This document shows positions 8,256-16,806 of a stretch of DNA of 64,000 nt, one piece after another. This DNA comes from Segatella copri (lineage in GTDB: Bacteria; Bacteroidota; Bacteroidia; Bacteroidales; Bacteroidaceae): assembly GCF_019249795.2 (NCBI RefSeq), contig NZ_CP156891.1, positions 2,330,501 to 2,394,500 on the forward strand. The letters run 5' to 3'. Under the pieces are notes generated by a model. That model saw nothing but the letters and a program-made list of their open reading frames with translations, had not been told where the DNA came from and ran no database searches. A program made the position numbers and the translations under genes. Position 1 is the first letter of the stretch; every line of letters starts with the position of its first letter.

Positions 8256-9689
8256 ATGGAACAGACATCTGTAACACAGGAATCTAAGGGATTCTACAAA
8301 CTGAATTGGCTACAACGCATCGGATTCGGATCTGGCGACTTGGCGCAAAACCTCATCTACCAGACCATCTGCATGTATCTGTTGTTCTTCTACACCGACA
8401 TCTATGGACTTAATCCTGGTGTTGCTGCCACCATGTTCTTGGTGGTTCGCTTGGTCGATGTACTCTGGGACCCGTTGGTGGGAACTTATGTAGATAAGCA
8501 TAATCCACGTTGGGGTAAGTATCGTTCATATCTTGTCCTGGCGGGTTTGCCACTCACCGTACTTGCCATCCTCTGTTTTTGGAATGGTATGGAAGGACAG
8601 ACAGAAACCATCAAACTCATCTATGCCTATGTAACATACGTAGGCTTGTCTATGCTTTATACATTGATCAATGTGCCTTACGGAGCCTTGAACTCTTCGC
8701 TGACTCGCGATACAGACGAGATAACCATCCTTACCTCTGTACGTATGTTCATGGCAAATGTGGGTGGACTCTGTGTATCGGCAGGTGTTCCAATCCTGGT
8801 AGCCATGCTCGCAGCAGCCAAGGATCTCCCTATCGAGATGGCACTCTTCATGGGTTTGGGCTCTTTGCCATCTTTCATCTTTATGCCACTCGTTCCTGCC
8901 ATCAAGAAAAAGGTGGGCAAGAAGAATATGTTCTACATCTTCCTTACTGTGGCTATCGTGGGTATGGCGATGCTTTATATCATCAGCAAGATGGGATCTG
9001 TAAAGGATCATATCACGCTGGTTTATATCGCTCAGTTCATCAAATCAACAGGCGTAATCGTAGCTACAGGATATATGTGGGCTCTGATTCCAGAGGTTAT
9101 CTCTTTTGCAGAATATACCAGCGGCAAGCGTATTGCCGGCATCGTCAATGCCCTGACCGGTATCTTCTATAAGGCAGGTATGGCTTTGGGTGGTGTTATT
9201 CCTGGTGCAGTTCTTGCATGGACCGGTTATCAGGCAGCAGCTGCTCAGGAGGGCAACTCTCTTCCTACCGACAGTAATGCTTGGTTTGTTGCCATGCTGA
9301 TTTTTGCCCTGGTAGGTTTCGCCCTTCTGGTATTCTGCTTTACCCAAACCAAGGAGCGTGTGGTAATGGACGAGAAGGAAACCAAGAATGTTAAGGTGAG
9401 TGACCTGTGGACAGAATTCTTCCATAACCGTCCTCTCCGTATCGTGGCACTCTTCTTCATTACAGCCTTCGCCATGATGTCGGTAGGTAATGCTGCCGGT
9501 GCTTACTTCATGAACGATTTGGAGCAGCAGACTCCTCTGGCACAGGAGGGTATCCGTTGGCTGGTATGTGTGATTCCTGCCATCTTGCTGGGTTTGGCGA
9601 TGTTCATCATCTCTAAATATGAGTTGACCGATGAGGTCATCGACGACATCAACAAGAAGATTGAGGCCCGACACAAGGGAGAAAGCTAG
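8256..9689 (+). CDS. xynD: GPH-family sugar symporter (MFS), xylo-oligosaccharide uptake
   Basis: A 477-residue inner-membrane protein with about 12 hydrophobic helices and the glycoside-pentoside-hexuronide:cation symporter signature (FGSGDLAQNLIYQ; DVLWDPLVGTYVDKHNPRWGKYR, here cited in two parts as DVLWDPLVG and RWGKYR). It would import xylo-oligosaccharides, released outside the cytoplasm by the xylanase, with a cation. It sits 65 bp after the esterase and 37 bp before the xylanase, in the xynD place of the P. bryantii cluster. No SusC/SusD pair is present in this locus, so how substrate crosses the outer membrane must be provided elsewhere. Confidence 0.92.
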   Translation: MEQTSVTQESKGFYKLNWLQRIGFGSGDLAQNLIYQTICMYLLFFYTDIYGLNPGVAATMFLVVRLVDVLWDPLVGTYVDKHNPRWGKYRSYLVLAGLPLTVLAILCFWNGMEGQTETIKLIYAYVTYVGLSMLYTLINVPYGALNSSLTRDTDEITILTSVRMFMANVGGLCVSAGVPILVAMLAAAKDLPIEMALFMGLGSLPSFIFMPLVPAIKKKVGKKNMFYIFLTVAIVGMAMLYIISKMGSVKDHITLVYIAQFIKSTGVIVATGYMWALIPEVISFAEYTSGKRIAGIVNALTGIFYKAGMALGGVIPGAVLAWTGYQAAAAQEGNSLPTDSNAWFVAMLIFALVGFALLVFCFTQTKERVVMDEKETKNVKVSDLWTEFFHNRPLRIVALFFITAFAMMSVGNAAGAYFMNDLEQQTPLAQEGIRWLVCVIPAILLGLAMFIISKYELTDEVIDDINKKIEARHKGES

Positions 9690-9726
9690 ATACTATAATT
9701 ATTAACGAGAAAAATAGATATAAGAC

Positions 9727-10851
9727 ATGAAAAAGATCACAACTCTGGCACTGGGGCTGATGCTTGCTTCAACAGCTTTCGCTCAAAAAGCGAACTCTGC
9801 AGCTCAAATCCCAACATTCCAGGAAACTATGGGTAAGTACTTCCTGGTAGGTGCTGCCATTAATACCGATTTGCCTGATGGACAAGACCCTGCAGGTGAG
9901 GAAGTAGTGAAGAAACAGTTTAACCAGGTAGTTGCCGAAAACTGTATGAAGGGTGAGAAGAATCATCCGGAGGTGAATCGCTTTGATTTCACAGATGGCG
10001 ATAAGTTGGCCGACTGGGCAGAGAAGAACGGCAAGACCTTGATCGGGCATTGTCTGGTTTGGCATTCTCAGCCACCTAAGTGGATGTTTACCGATGATAA
10101 GGGTAATCTGGTAAGCCGTGAAGTGCTTATCGGCAGAATGTATAACCATATTATGAATGTGGTTACTCATTATAAAGGTAGAGTAAAGGGTTGGGACGTT
10201 GTGAACGAGGCTTTCGAGGATGATGGCTCTTACCGCAAGTCTCTATATTATAAGATTATCGGTCCGGAGTTCATCGAACTGGCTTTCCGCTTTGCGCATG
10301 AGGCTGACCCTAACGTAGAACTCTACTACAATGATTATTCTACTTCGAAGCCAGCCAAGCGAGAGGCTATCTGCAAACTGGTTCGCGATTTGAAGGCGAA
10401 GGGTCTCCGCATCGATGCAGTAGGTATGCAGAGCCACAATGGTTTTGATTATCCTGACTATGCTGAGTATGAGAAGAGCATCGAGGCTTTTGCTGGTGAA
10501 GGCGTGAAGGTGATGCTGACGGAGTTGGATATGAACATGCTTCCTAATCCGGAAGGATTCGGCGGAGCGGAAATCAGTCAGAAGTTTGAACTTCAGAAGA
10601 AGTACAATCCATACGTGAAGGGACTTGACAAGAAGGCGCAGAAACTCTTCAATCAGCGTTATCTCGATCTCTTTAAGATTGTAGAGCGTCACAAGGATGT
10701 CATCAGTCGTGTTACCTTCTGGGGTGTCAACGATGGTCACTCTTGGTTGAATGGCTGGCCTATCCCTGGCAGAACCAACTATCCACTGCTCATCGACCGC
10801 AACAACGAGGTGAAGCCAGTGGTGAAGGAAATCGTCAATCTCTTTAAGTAA
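9727..10851 (+). CDS. xynA: GH10 endo-1,4-beta-xylanase
   Basis: A 374-residue single-domain GH10 enzyme with a signal peptide (1-19). The catalytic pair is plain: acid/base Glu161 in WDVVNEAFED and nucleophile Glu266 in MLTELDMNM, with the substrate-binding GHCLVWHSQPP upstream and WGVNDGHSW near the C-terminus. It cleaves the xylan backbone internally. No carbohydrate-binding module is attached. It is 46 bp upstream of the GH43 gene and in the same transcription unit; corresponds to xynA of P. bryantii. Confidence 0.95.
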   Translation: MKKITTLALGLMLASTAFAQKANSAAQIPTFQETMGKYFLVGAAINTDLPDGQDPAGEEVVKKQFNQVVAENCMKGEKNHPEVNRFDFTDGDKLADWAEKNGKTLIGHCLVWHSQPPKWMFTDDKGNLVSREVLIGRMYNHIMNVVTHYKGRVKGWDVVNEAFEDDGSYRKSLYYKIIGPEFIELAFRFAHEADPNVELYYNDYSTSKPAKREAICKLVRDLKAKGLRIDAVGMQSHNGFDYPDYAEYEKSIEAFAGEGVKVMLTELDMNMLPNPEGFGGAEISQKFELQKKYNPYVKGLDKKAQKLFNQRYLDLFKIVERHKDVISRVTFWGVNDGHSWLNGWPIPGRTNYPLLIDRNNEVKPVVKEIVNLFK

Positions 10852-10897
10852 AATTTCTTTAGATAATATTGTACATCTCTTAAAATAATAAACAACA

Positions 10898-11860
10898 ATG
10901 AAAGCAAGATATTTGTTCCCAAAGGATTATATGGCAGACCCATCTGCCAATGTGTTTAACGGTCGCCTGTATGTTTACCCATCTCATGACTGGGATAGCG
11001 GCGAATGCTTCGACGATGATGGCGGTCACTTCCAGATGAAAGACTATCATGTTCTCTCTATGGACGACGTGATGGAAGGTGAGGTAACCGATCATGGTGT
11101 GATTCTCGACGTGAAGGATGTGCCATGGGCTGAGAAGCAGATGTGGGACAACGATGTAGTAGAGAAGGATGGCAAGTACTATCTCATCTTCTCTGCCAAG
11201 GATTATAATGGTGTGTTCCATCTAGGTGTGGCTGTAGCTGATAAGCCAGAAGGTCCTTTCATTCCGAATGCCGACCCTATCCGCAAGTCATATAGCATCG
11301 ACCCTTGTGTGTTCAAGGATGATGATGGCAAGATTTACTGCTACTTCGGTGGTATCTGGGGCGGTCAGCTTCAGTGGTATAAGGACAACAAGGCTCTGAA
11401 GGATGAGCATCTCCCTGAAGGCAAGGAGAACCCATTGCCATCTCGTGTAGCCATGATGACGGATGATGTGCAGCAGTTTGCTGAAATGCCAAAGCCTGTT
11501 GTCATCGTTGACGAAGAGGGTAATGTATTGCCAGCAGATGATCCACATCGCTTCTTCGAGGCCAGCTGGATGCATAAGTATAAGGGCAAGTATTACTTCA
11601 GCTACTCTACCGGTGATACTCATTATCTCTGCTATGCTGTAGGTGATAATCCTTATGGTCCGTTCACTTACAAGGGTGTTATCCTGGAGCCTGTAGTAGG
11701 TTGGACAACCCATCATAGCATCTGTGAGTACAAGGGACAGTGGTATCTGTTCCATCACGACTGCGTGCCATCAAATGATACAACCTGGCTTCGCAGCGTA
11801 AAGGTGGCTCCTCTCTTCTATGATGAGGATGATAACATCTTGCCGGTTCAGTCTGAATAA
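10898..11860 (+). CDS. xynB: GH43 beta-xylosidase/arabinofuranosidase, cytoplasmic
   Basis: A 320-residue GH43 five-bladed propeller with no signal peptide, so it likely acts inside the cell on imported oligosaccharides. Expected catalytic residues are visible: Asp14 in MADPSANVFNG (base), Asp135 in YSIDPCVF (pKa modulator) and Glu221 in FFEASWMHK (acid). Length is that of a bare catalytic domain. Last gene of the xylan operon, followed by a terminator at 11934; equals xynB of P. bryantii. Xylosidase versus arabinofuranosidase specificity cannot be decided from sequence alone. Confidence 0.9.
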   Translation: MKARYLFPKDYMADPSANVFNGRLYVYPSHDWDSGECFDDDGGHFQMKDYHVLSMDDVMEGEVTDHGVILDVKDVPWAEKQMWDNDVVEKDGKYYLIFSAKDYNGVFHLGVAVADKPEGPFIPNADPIRKSYSIDPCVFKDDDGKIYCYFGGIWGGQLQWYKDNKALKDEHLPEGKENPLPSRVAMMTDDVQQFAEMPKPVVIVDEEGNVLPADDPHRFFEASWMHKYKGKYYFSYSTGDTHYLCYAVGDNPYGPFTYKGVILEPVVGWTTHHSICEYKGQWYLFHHDCVPSNDTTWLRSVKVAPLFYDEDDNILPVQSE

Positions 11861-11933
11861 GAGTATTATAATTTTTAGGTTTATAATAGTTTTGATGAAT
11901 AGTTGATATATAAGTTAATGTTAGTTTAGAAGG

Positions 11934-11961
11934 AACGGCATCTTCGTGAGGAGATGCCGTT
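11934..11961 (+). terminator. Terminator of the xylan operon
   Basis: Stem AACGGCATCT (11934-11943) with AGATGCCGTT (11952-11961), 8-nt loop, followed by TTC. It lies 74 nt after the GH43 stop and closes the plus-strand operon. Confidence 0.7.
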
Positions 11962-12076
11962 TTCACATATATGCCTTTTCTTTCTTTTCTTCTCTTCTTG
12001 TTTTCTCTTTCTTTTCATCTAATGTTATTTTTAAGTTATTTCTATCATTTTGTAGGAGATTTCGGATATTTTTGTT

Positions 12077-12084
12077 TACCTTTG
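12077..12084 (+). promoter_or_regulatory. -7 box of the ABC exporter pair
   Basis: TACCTTTG, 28 nt before the permease start. A TTTTG occurs at 12048-12052 but 24 nt away, longer than the usual spacing. Confidence 0.45.
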
Positions 12085-12112
12085 TGCCCGTAAACCATAA
12101 AAAGAATAATTT

Positions 12113-13513
12113 ATGTTGAGATTACTTTTAAGGCTTTGGTGGTTGCAGCAGCGCCGTAACTTCCATAAGCGAGATGCCTTCGTGGCGTGCTACATCATCT
12201 TCCTGTATGTGGTGATGGGCGTGAGCTTCTTTCTCAGCTTCACCGAGAATGGGGGAGAACTTGGGGGCGAAGACATGCCTGCCCTGTTGGGAGCCGGTAT
12301 CGTTGTCGGTATGCTGATTCCAGACATCATCATGAAGATGGTGATGAAGCGGGATATTACGGCGATGGATGATTACGTGAAGTCGCGACCTGTGCCGGAG
12401 AAAATCTGGAACAAGTTCCTGCTCACTACCAATCTCGTGAGCTTCTGGAACTATGTGCTTCCAGTGCTTATGCTTCCTGTATTTATCTATTTCCTGCCTG
12501 TAGGTCAGGTTATTGCCAGTTTCTTTCTGTTTCTGGCGTTCTCTTATATTGACGGCATCTACATCACCTGCTACCGCAAGGCAACAGAGTGGATTCTGAA
12601 ATGGCCCTTGATATTGGGATGGATGGGAATGTTTGCCGTGCTGATAGGATATATGTTTGTGAGTTCCTTTTTCCCGGTATGGATGGGATGGGCGGGTATC
12701 TTCTTCCTTGCCGGAGCGGTATTCGCCGGACTTACCATCTATCTCTATCACGAAAAGATTTATAACGAGCAGAAGCAGAAGGTTTCCAGGTTCCGTGGTT
12801 TCAGCCATATCAACCTCTTCAGTCTGCAATATATCGGCACATTGAGAGCAAAGCGTGTCCGTACGATGGTGATTATGATTGCTGCCATCTTCCTTTTCGA
12901 TGCCTATCTCTTTGCCTTGCTCCCGGCAGAAGCGGGACAGGAAATGGGGGACAAGGTGGCTATGACTACCCTCTATGTGGCGGGTGCCATCCTGCTGCCA
13001 TCGGTGGTGTTGTCGCAGTGGACCTTTGGCATTGAGGCAAACTTCTTCCATGGTTTGATGACCAAGCCTGTTAAGGTTAAACAGATGCTGCAGAATTGCT
13101 TCTATTATTATATGGTGGTGAGTGCTGTCGCTTTGTTGCTTACCCTTCCGTTCCTTTTCCTGCAGGTAGGAATCGGAATCCAGGTGCTTATCAGCGGTTT
13201 CTGTCTGGCAGTATTCATCAATCTCTTCAATCTGCCTACGGCACTCTTCTCTTCCCGTCTGGAGATATTCCAGACTTCCATGTTCAGCATGCAGGGAGCT
13301 AATCTGAAGATTAATCTTTATGCCATCGCCTTTCTCTTCCCGCTGGCTGGTGTCTGTGCTGTCTATTATTTCTTCGGTGAGACGGCATGGTTTGTCACCT
13401 GCATAACGCTGGCAGTCTTCAGTATCGCCATCCATAAATGGTTCATCGCCAAGATAGCTGCCATCTTCGAGAAGAACAAGTATAAGCGCATGGAGAAGTT
13501 TATGGAAAGCTAA
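12113..13513 (+). CDS. DUF5687-type ABC transporter permease
   Basis: A 466-residue polytopic inner-membrane protein with roughly 10-12 hydrophobic helices spread over its length and no signal peptide. I recognise it as the DUF5687 membrane partner that commonly precedes a single ABC ATPase in Bacteroidota. Substrate unknown. The ATPase begins 36 bp downstream, so the two probably form one exporter. The opposite strand is also open for 466 codons over almost exactly the same span, but this frame has the promoter, hydrophobicity and operon partner. Confidence 0.75.
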   Translation: MLRLLLRLWWLQQRRNFHKRDAFVACYIIFLYVVMGVSFFLSFTENGGELGGEDMPALLGAGIVVGMLIPDIIMKMVMKRDITAMDDYVKSRPVPEKIWNKFLLTTNLVSFWNYVLPVLMLPVFIYFLPVGQVIASFFLFLAFSYIDGIYITCYRKATEWILKWPLILGWMGMFAVLIGYMFVSSFFPVWMGWAGIFFLAGAVFAGLTIYLYHEKIYNEQKQKVSRFRGFSHINLFSLQYIGTLRAKRVRTMVIMIAAIFLFDAYLFALLPAEAGQEMGDKVAMTTLYVAGAILLPSVVLSQWTFGIEANFFHGLMTKPVKVKQMLQNCFYYYMVVSAVALLLTLPFLFLQVGIGIQVLISGFCLAVFINLFNLPTALFSSRLEIFQTSMFSMQGANLKINLYAIAFLFPLAGVCAVYYFFGETAWFVTCITLAVFSIAIHKWFIAKIAAIFEKNKYKRMEKFMES

Positions 13514-13549
13514 GTAAACATTTAACACTACACATTAAACATTAGAATA

Positions 13550-14260
13550 ATGGATATCAAGATTCAGAATCTCAAAAAGATATATAATGGCAATACCGTA
13601 CTCGATATTGATAATCTGGGTGTTGCAAAGGGCGAGCTGATAGGACTCGTAGGTAATAATGGTGCGGGCAAGACCACCTTGCTCCGTCTGATTCTCGACC
13701 TGATTCAGGCTGATGACGGTTTCGTGGAAAGCAATGGACAGAAGGTGAACGAGAGTGAGACCTGGAAGGAATATACCGGCAGTTACATCGACGGTAGATT
13801 CCTCATCGACTTCCTCACCCCTGAGGAATACTTCGATTTCATCGCTGATGTTTATCACATTGACGATGAAACCCTGCAGGAGCGATTGGCTCAGTTTGAG
13901 GGCTTTATGCACGATGAAATCATGGGAACCAAGAAGTATCTCCGTGATTTTTCTCAGGGTAACCGACAGAAGATTGGTATCATCGGAGCTATGATTATTA
14001 ATCCGAAGGTTCTTCTTCTAGATGAGCCGTTCAACTATCTCGACCCATCTTCCCAGATGACTATCGCCCACATGATTCAGCGCATCTGCAAGGAGCAGGG
14101 CACCACGGTCATCATCTCCAGCCACAACCTCAACTTCGTTGCCGACATCTCCTCCCGCATCCTCCTGCTGGAGAAAGGCAAGCTGGTGAAGGATCTTCCG
14201 AATGCCGATGGTGCTGCCATCGCTGAACTCAACGAGTACTTCGGTATTCAGGCGGAATAA
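13550..14260 (+). CDS. ABC transporter ATP-binding protein
   Basis: A 236-residue single nucleotide-binding domain of the exporter (CcmA-like) class: Walker A GNNGAGKTT near residues 36-44, signature FSQGNRQK, Walker B VLLLDEPFNYLD and the H-loop HNLNF. Energises the preceding membrane protein (inference from adjacency). Substrate not predictable. It ends 96 bp before the trmB start, with the trmB promoter in between. Confidence 0.9.
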   Translation: MDIKIQNLKKIYNGNTVLDIDNLGVAKGELIGLVGNNGAGKTTLLRLILDLIQADDGFVESNGQKVNESETWKEYTGSYIDGRFLIDFLTPEEYFDFIADVYHIDDETLQERLAQFEGFMHDEIMGTKKYLRDFSQGNRQKIGIIGAMIINPKVLLLDEPFNYLDPSSQMTIAHMIQRICKEQGTTVIISSHNLNFVADISSRILLLEKGKLVKDLPNADGAAIAELNEYFGIQAE

Positions 14261-14298
14261 ACTTTTTCCGTTAATATTATACAAATTCCATGATATGA

Positions 14299-14330
14299 TT
14301 TGTATAATTATCGTTAAATGCTTACCTTTG
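14299..14330 (+). promoter_or_regulatory. Promoter of trmB
   Basis: TTTG (14299-14302), 20 nt, TACCTTTG (14323-14330). Transcription should begin near 14337, which excludes the upstream in-frame ATG at 14318 and fixes the trmB start at 14357. Confidence 0.7.
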
Positions 14331-14356
14331 CACTCAAACGAAGAAAAAAAGAATCA

Positions 14357-15127
14357 ATGAGCAAAGGAAAATTAGCTAAGTTTGCGGATATGGAGCGTTT
14401 CGAGAACGTGTTCCAGTATCCATATAGTGTAGTAGATGACGTGCCTTTCGATATGAAGGGCAAGTGGCGTGAGATGTATTTCCACAATGATAATCCTATC
14501 GTGCTGGAGTTGGGATGCGGCAAGGGTGAATATACCGTGGAACTTGCCAAGCTCTATCCTGAGATGAACTTCATCGGTGTGGATATCAAGGGGGCACGTA
14601 TGTGGACCGGTGCCAAGAAGGCGATAGAGGAAGGACAGAAGAACGTGGCTTTTCTCCGTACCAACATCGAGATTATCGACCGCTTCTTTGCCGAGGATGA
14701 GGTGCAGGAAATCTGGCTCACCTTCTCTGACCCGCAGATGAAGAATCCTCGTAAGCGTCTTACATCTACTTATTTCATGAACCGTTATCGCCACTTCCTC
14801 GTGGATGGCGGTATCATCCATCTGAAGACGGACTCCAACTTCCTCTTCACCTATACTACTTATATGGTGGATGGCAACCATTTGCCTGTGCTCTTCCGCA
14901 CCGAGGACCTCTATCATCAGGAGGGTATCGATGAGGAAACACGTAAGATTCTCTCTATCCAGACCTATTATGAGAGTATGTGGATAGAACGTGGCTTGAA
15001 CATCAAGTATCAGAAGTTCGCCTTGCCACGTGAGGGTGAGCTGGTGGAACCTGATATTGAGATTCCGCTGGATGATTATCGCAGTTATCGCCGTGATAAG
15101 CGAAGCTCAAAGGATACAGCGAAGTAG
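14357..15127 (+). CDS. trmB: tRNA (guanine-N7-)-methyltransferase
   Basis: A 256-residue SAM-dependent enzyme that makes m7G46 in the tRNA variable loop. The SAM site [16 protein letters not shown] and the family motif [13 protein letters not shown] (equivalent of PDPWPKxRHxKRR) are present. I choose ATG 14357 (MSKGKLAKF) over the in-frame ATG 14318 because the latter lies between the -33 and -7 promoter elements. Monocistronic; the gene is followed by a repeat-rich convergent intergenic region. Confidence 0.93.
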   Translation: MSKGKLAKFADMERFENVFQYPYSVVDDVPFDMKGKWREMYFHNDNPIVLELGCGKGEYTVELAKLYPEMNFIGVDIKGARMWTGAKKAIEEGQKNVAFLRTNIEIIDRFFAEDEVQEIWLTFSDPQMKNPRKRLTSTYFMNRYRHFLVDGGIIHLKTDSNFLFTYTTYMVDGNHLPVLFRTEDLYHQEGIDEETRKILSIQTYYESMWIERGLNIKYQKFALPREGELVEPDIEIPLDDYRSYRRDKRSSKDTAK

Positions 15128-15284
15128 ATTTCTACAATGATTTGAATAAGCTTCCGCAATGCTTTGAATGCCTTTCCTCAAGCGTTATTGGCGTTTGAAG
15201 AATGCGTCATAAGTATCTGAAAGAAGTAACTGAAGTTGTTCGGAGATACAATAGAAGTTGTTGGAACAGTAAGTATCTCGAAGC

Positions 15285-15368
15285 GCACAACAGTTGATAT
15301 GCGGTCGCACATCAGCTGTTGTGCGCTTGTCTTTCAGCTGTTGTGCATGCGTAGAACAGCTGTTGTGC
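15285..15368. repeat. 22-bp-period array of degenerate 18-bp palindromes
   Basis: CAGCTGTTGTGC is repeated exactly at 15313, 15335 and 15357. Each copy is the right part of an 18-bp unit approximating the palindrome GCACAACAGCTGTTGTGC (units at 15285, 15307, 15329, 15351), separated by 4 nt. The last copy is followed by GG and TTTTTT, and GCGCACAACAG (15283-15293) can pair with CTGTTGTGCGC (15316-15326), so part of it may serve as a terminator between trmB and the convergent RhuM gene. Confidence 0.65.
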
Positions 15369-15386
15369 GGTTTTTTAATGGCAATT

Positions 15387-16397
15387 CTATTGATTGTCTT
15401 TGTTAATCAAGTTGACGACTACTTTTACCATAACATCTTTTTCCTCAGTTCTGCTTTCTGCAATCATCAGAGTCAGGGCAACGAGTGTGTTGTCGGCAAT
15501 TCTCTTATGTCCATTTTCAGCATACAGAATGCCATTCTTCTCCATAAACCAAAGAAAAAGCATGGCCGCAATTCTCTTGTTGCCATCGCTGAATGAATGG
15601 TTTTTTACGACAAGGTAGAGCAGCATGGCTGCTTTTTCTTCTACCGAAGCGTAGAGTTCTTCACCACCGAAGGTTTGGTAAATCTGACCTATGCTGCTCT
15701 TGAATGAATCATCCTTCTCATTGGCAAACCATTTACTGCCTCCAAACTTTTCTTTCAAAGCATTGATGGCTTCCATTGCATTTTCGTAGGTGGCATGGAA
15801 CGGCTCGGCTTGAGTCGTCTTGTCAATGAGTAATGTCTGATAATCATATTTGTCGAGAGTATCCAGGGCATAAACATAGTCGCTGATGACATTGAACAGT
15901 CCGTTATATTCGCCCTCGGATACTTGATCTTGCAATGTAATTGCACGTGACATCAAACGAACCACTTCTTTCAGTTCGTTGTAATTGTCTAGGCGTTTCT
16001 GGTTGATGGCGTAACCCTTGATAATGTATTGCTTCAAGATAGAATTAGCCCATTGACGGAATCTGGTACCATTGATTGACTTTACACGATAGCCTACGGA
16101 GATAATGACGTCCTGGTTATAATATTCCGTTTCGACAACCTGTTCAAAGCCGTCGTGGCGGCCATATTTCTTGGTATGTGCAAATTTTGCACATACCAAG
16201 GATTTGTCGAGTTCACCTTCTTTAAAACAGTTATTGACATGTCGTGAAATCACAGTTCTGTCACGGCCAAACAACTCTGCCATTTGGCTTTGTGTAAGCC
16301 AAACGGTATCATTTTCTAATTTTACATTCAGCTCTATGTTTCCCTCTGGGGAACGATAGATTTCGATGGATGAATTCCTCTGCTCCATACCTTTCAT
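15387..16397 (-). CDS. RhuM-family protein with C-terminal Fic/Doc-like domain
   Basis: A 336-residue cytoplasmic protein. The N-terminal two thirds match the virulence RhuM family (LTQSQMAELFGRDRTVISRH, then YRVKSINGTRFRQWAN and LKQYIIKGYAIN). The C-terminus carries a Fic-type motif, His267 in NHSFSDGNKRIAAM (HxFxxGNxR), the site used for AMP transfer in active Fic proteins. The opening segment resembles a helix-turn-helix. Function in bacteria is unproven; such genes are usually found in accessory islands. ATG at 16388 is an equally good start. Its promoter is at 16442-16473; no partner gene is adjacent on the same strand. Confidence 0.85.
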   Translation of the reverse strand: MKGMEQRNSSIEIYRSPEGNIELNVKLENDTVWLTQSQMAELFGRDRTVISRHVNNCFKEGELDKSLVCAKFAHTKKYGRHDGFEQVVETEYYNQDVIISVGYRVKSINGTRFRQWANSILKQYIIKGYAINQKRLDNYNELKEVVRLMSRAITLQDQVSEGEYNGLFNVISDYVYALDTLDKYDYQTLLIDKTTQAEPFHATYENAMEAINALKEKFGGSKWFANEKDDSFKSSIGQIYQTFGGEELYASVEEKAAMLLYLVVKNHSFSDGNKRIAAMLFLWFMEKNGILYAENGHKRIADNTLVALTLMIAESRTEEKDVMVKVVVNLINKDNQ

Positions 16398-16441
16398 TAT
16401 TAAAAGTTCTTATTCTAGTACCCAACTTTTGGATAATTCGG

Positions 16442-16473
16442 CAAAGATACGATAATTGTTTGATTCCTACAAG
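16442..16473 (-). promoter_or_regulatory. Promoter of the RhuM-Fic gene
   Basis: CTTG (16473-16470), 20 nt, TATCTTTG (16449-16442) on the minus strand; start codon about 45 nt downstream. Confidence 0.55.
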
Positions 16474-16661
16474 GTTTTCGAGTATTTTTTCTTCTTTTTG
16501 ATGAAATTTGCGAAAGATTGAAATGGAAGGAATGTTTTGTTTTTGATTACTTTCAGATAAAATATCGGGACTAGTCTTAGGTTAGGGATATGTATAGTAT
16601 GTTATGTTCTTCCTATACCTTTTGTTAAATCCGGGAATAATCTTGTTGAATTCAGGAAAAA

Positions 16662-16690
16662 AAGGTGGAAATGCTTGGCGTTTCCACCTT
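16662..16690. promoter_or_regulatory. Hairpin overlapping the GH3 promoter
   Basis: AAGGTGGAAA (16662-16671) and TTTCCACCTT (16681-16690) form a 10-bp stem with a 9-nt loop. The loop contains the presumed -33 CTTG of the GH3 promoter. It may be a cruciform-like operator or a terminator from upstream antisense transcription. Confidence 0.45.
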
Positions 16691-16705
16691 ATTTTATTAT
16701 ATTTG
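16674..16705 (+). promoter_or_regulatory. Promoter of the GH3 glycosidase
   Basis: CTTG (16674-16677), 20 nt, TATATTTG (16698-16705), giving a leader of about 95 nt before the start at 16807. Confidence 0.55.
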
Positions 16706-16806
16706 CAGCAAGTTTTTGAAGAAATGCAGTATTCTCAGGGACTGCATGGAACTGACGAAACGACTAAAAGAACAGAAAAGTAATAACTAACGAAATAAAC
16801 GACAAA

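Larger units (their letters stand above)
16398..16806. other. Intergenic region between divergent RhuM and GH3 genes
   Basis: Contains the RhuM promoter (16442-16473, minus), about 180 bp of AT-rich sequence in which I see nothing, a 10-bp hairpin (16662-16690) and the GH3 promoter (16674-16705, plus). Confidence 0.6.

Noticed and set aside
12128..13528. A 466-codon open frame antisense to the DUF5687 permease, the same length and nearly the same span
   Set aside because: Its translation is His/Gln/Glu-rich with no recognisable fold, it has no promoter, and the plus-strand frame has membrane helices, a -7 box and an ABC partner. It follows from codon bias in the real gene.
14318..14356. An upstream start for trmB
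   Set aside because: ATG 14318 lies between the -33 and -7 elements of a consensus promoter, so it cannot be on that transcript.
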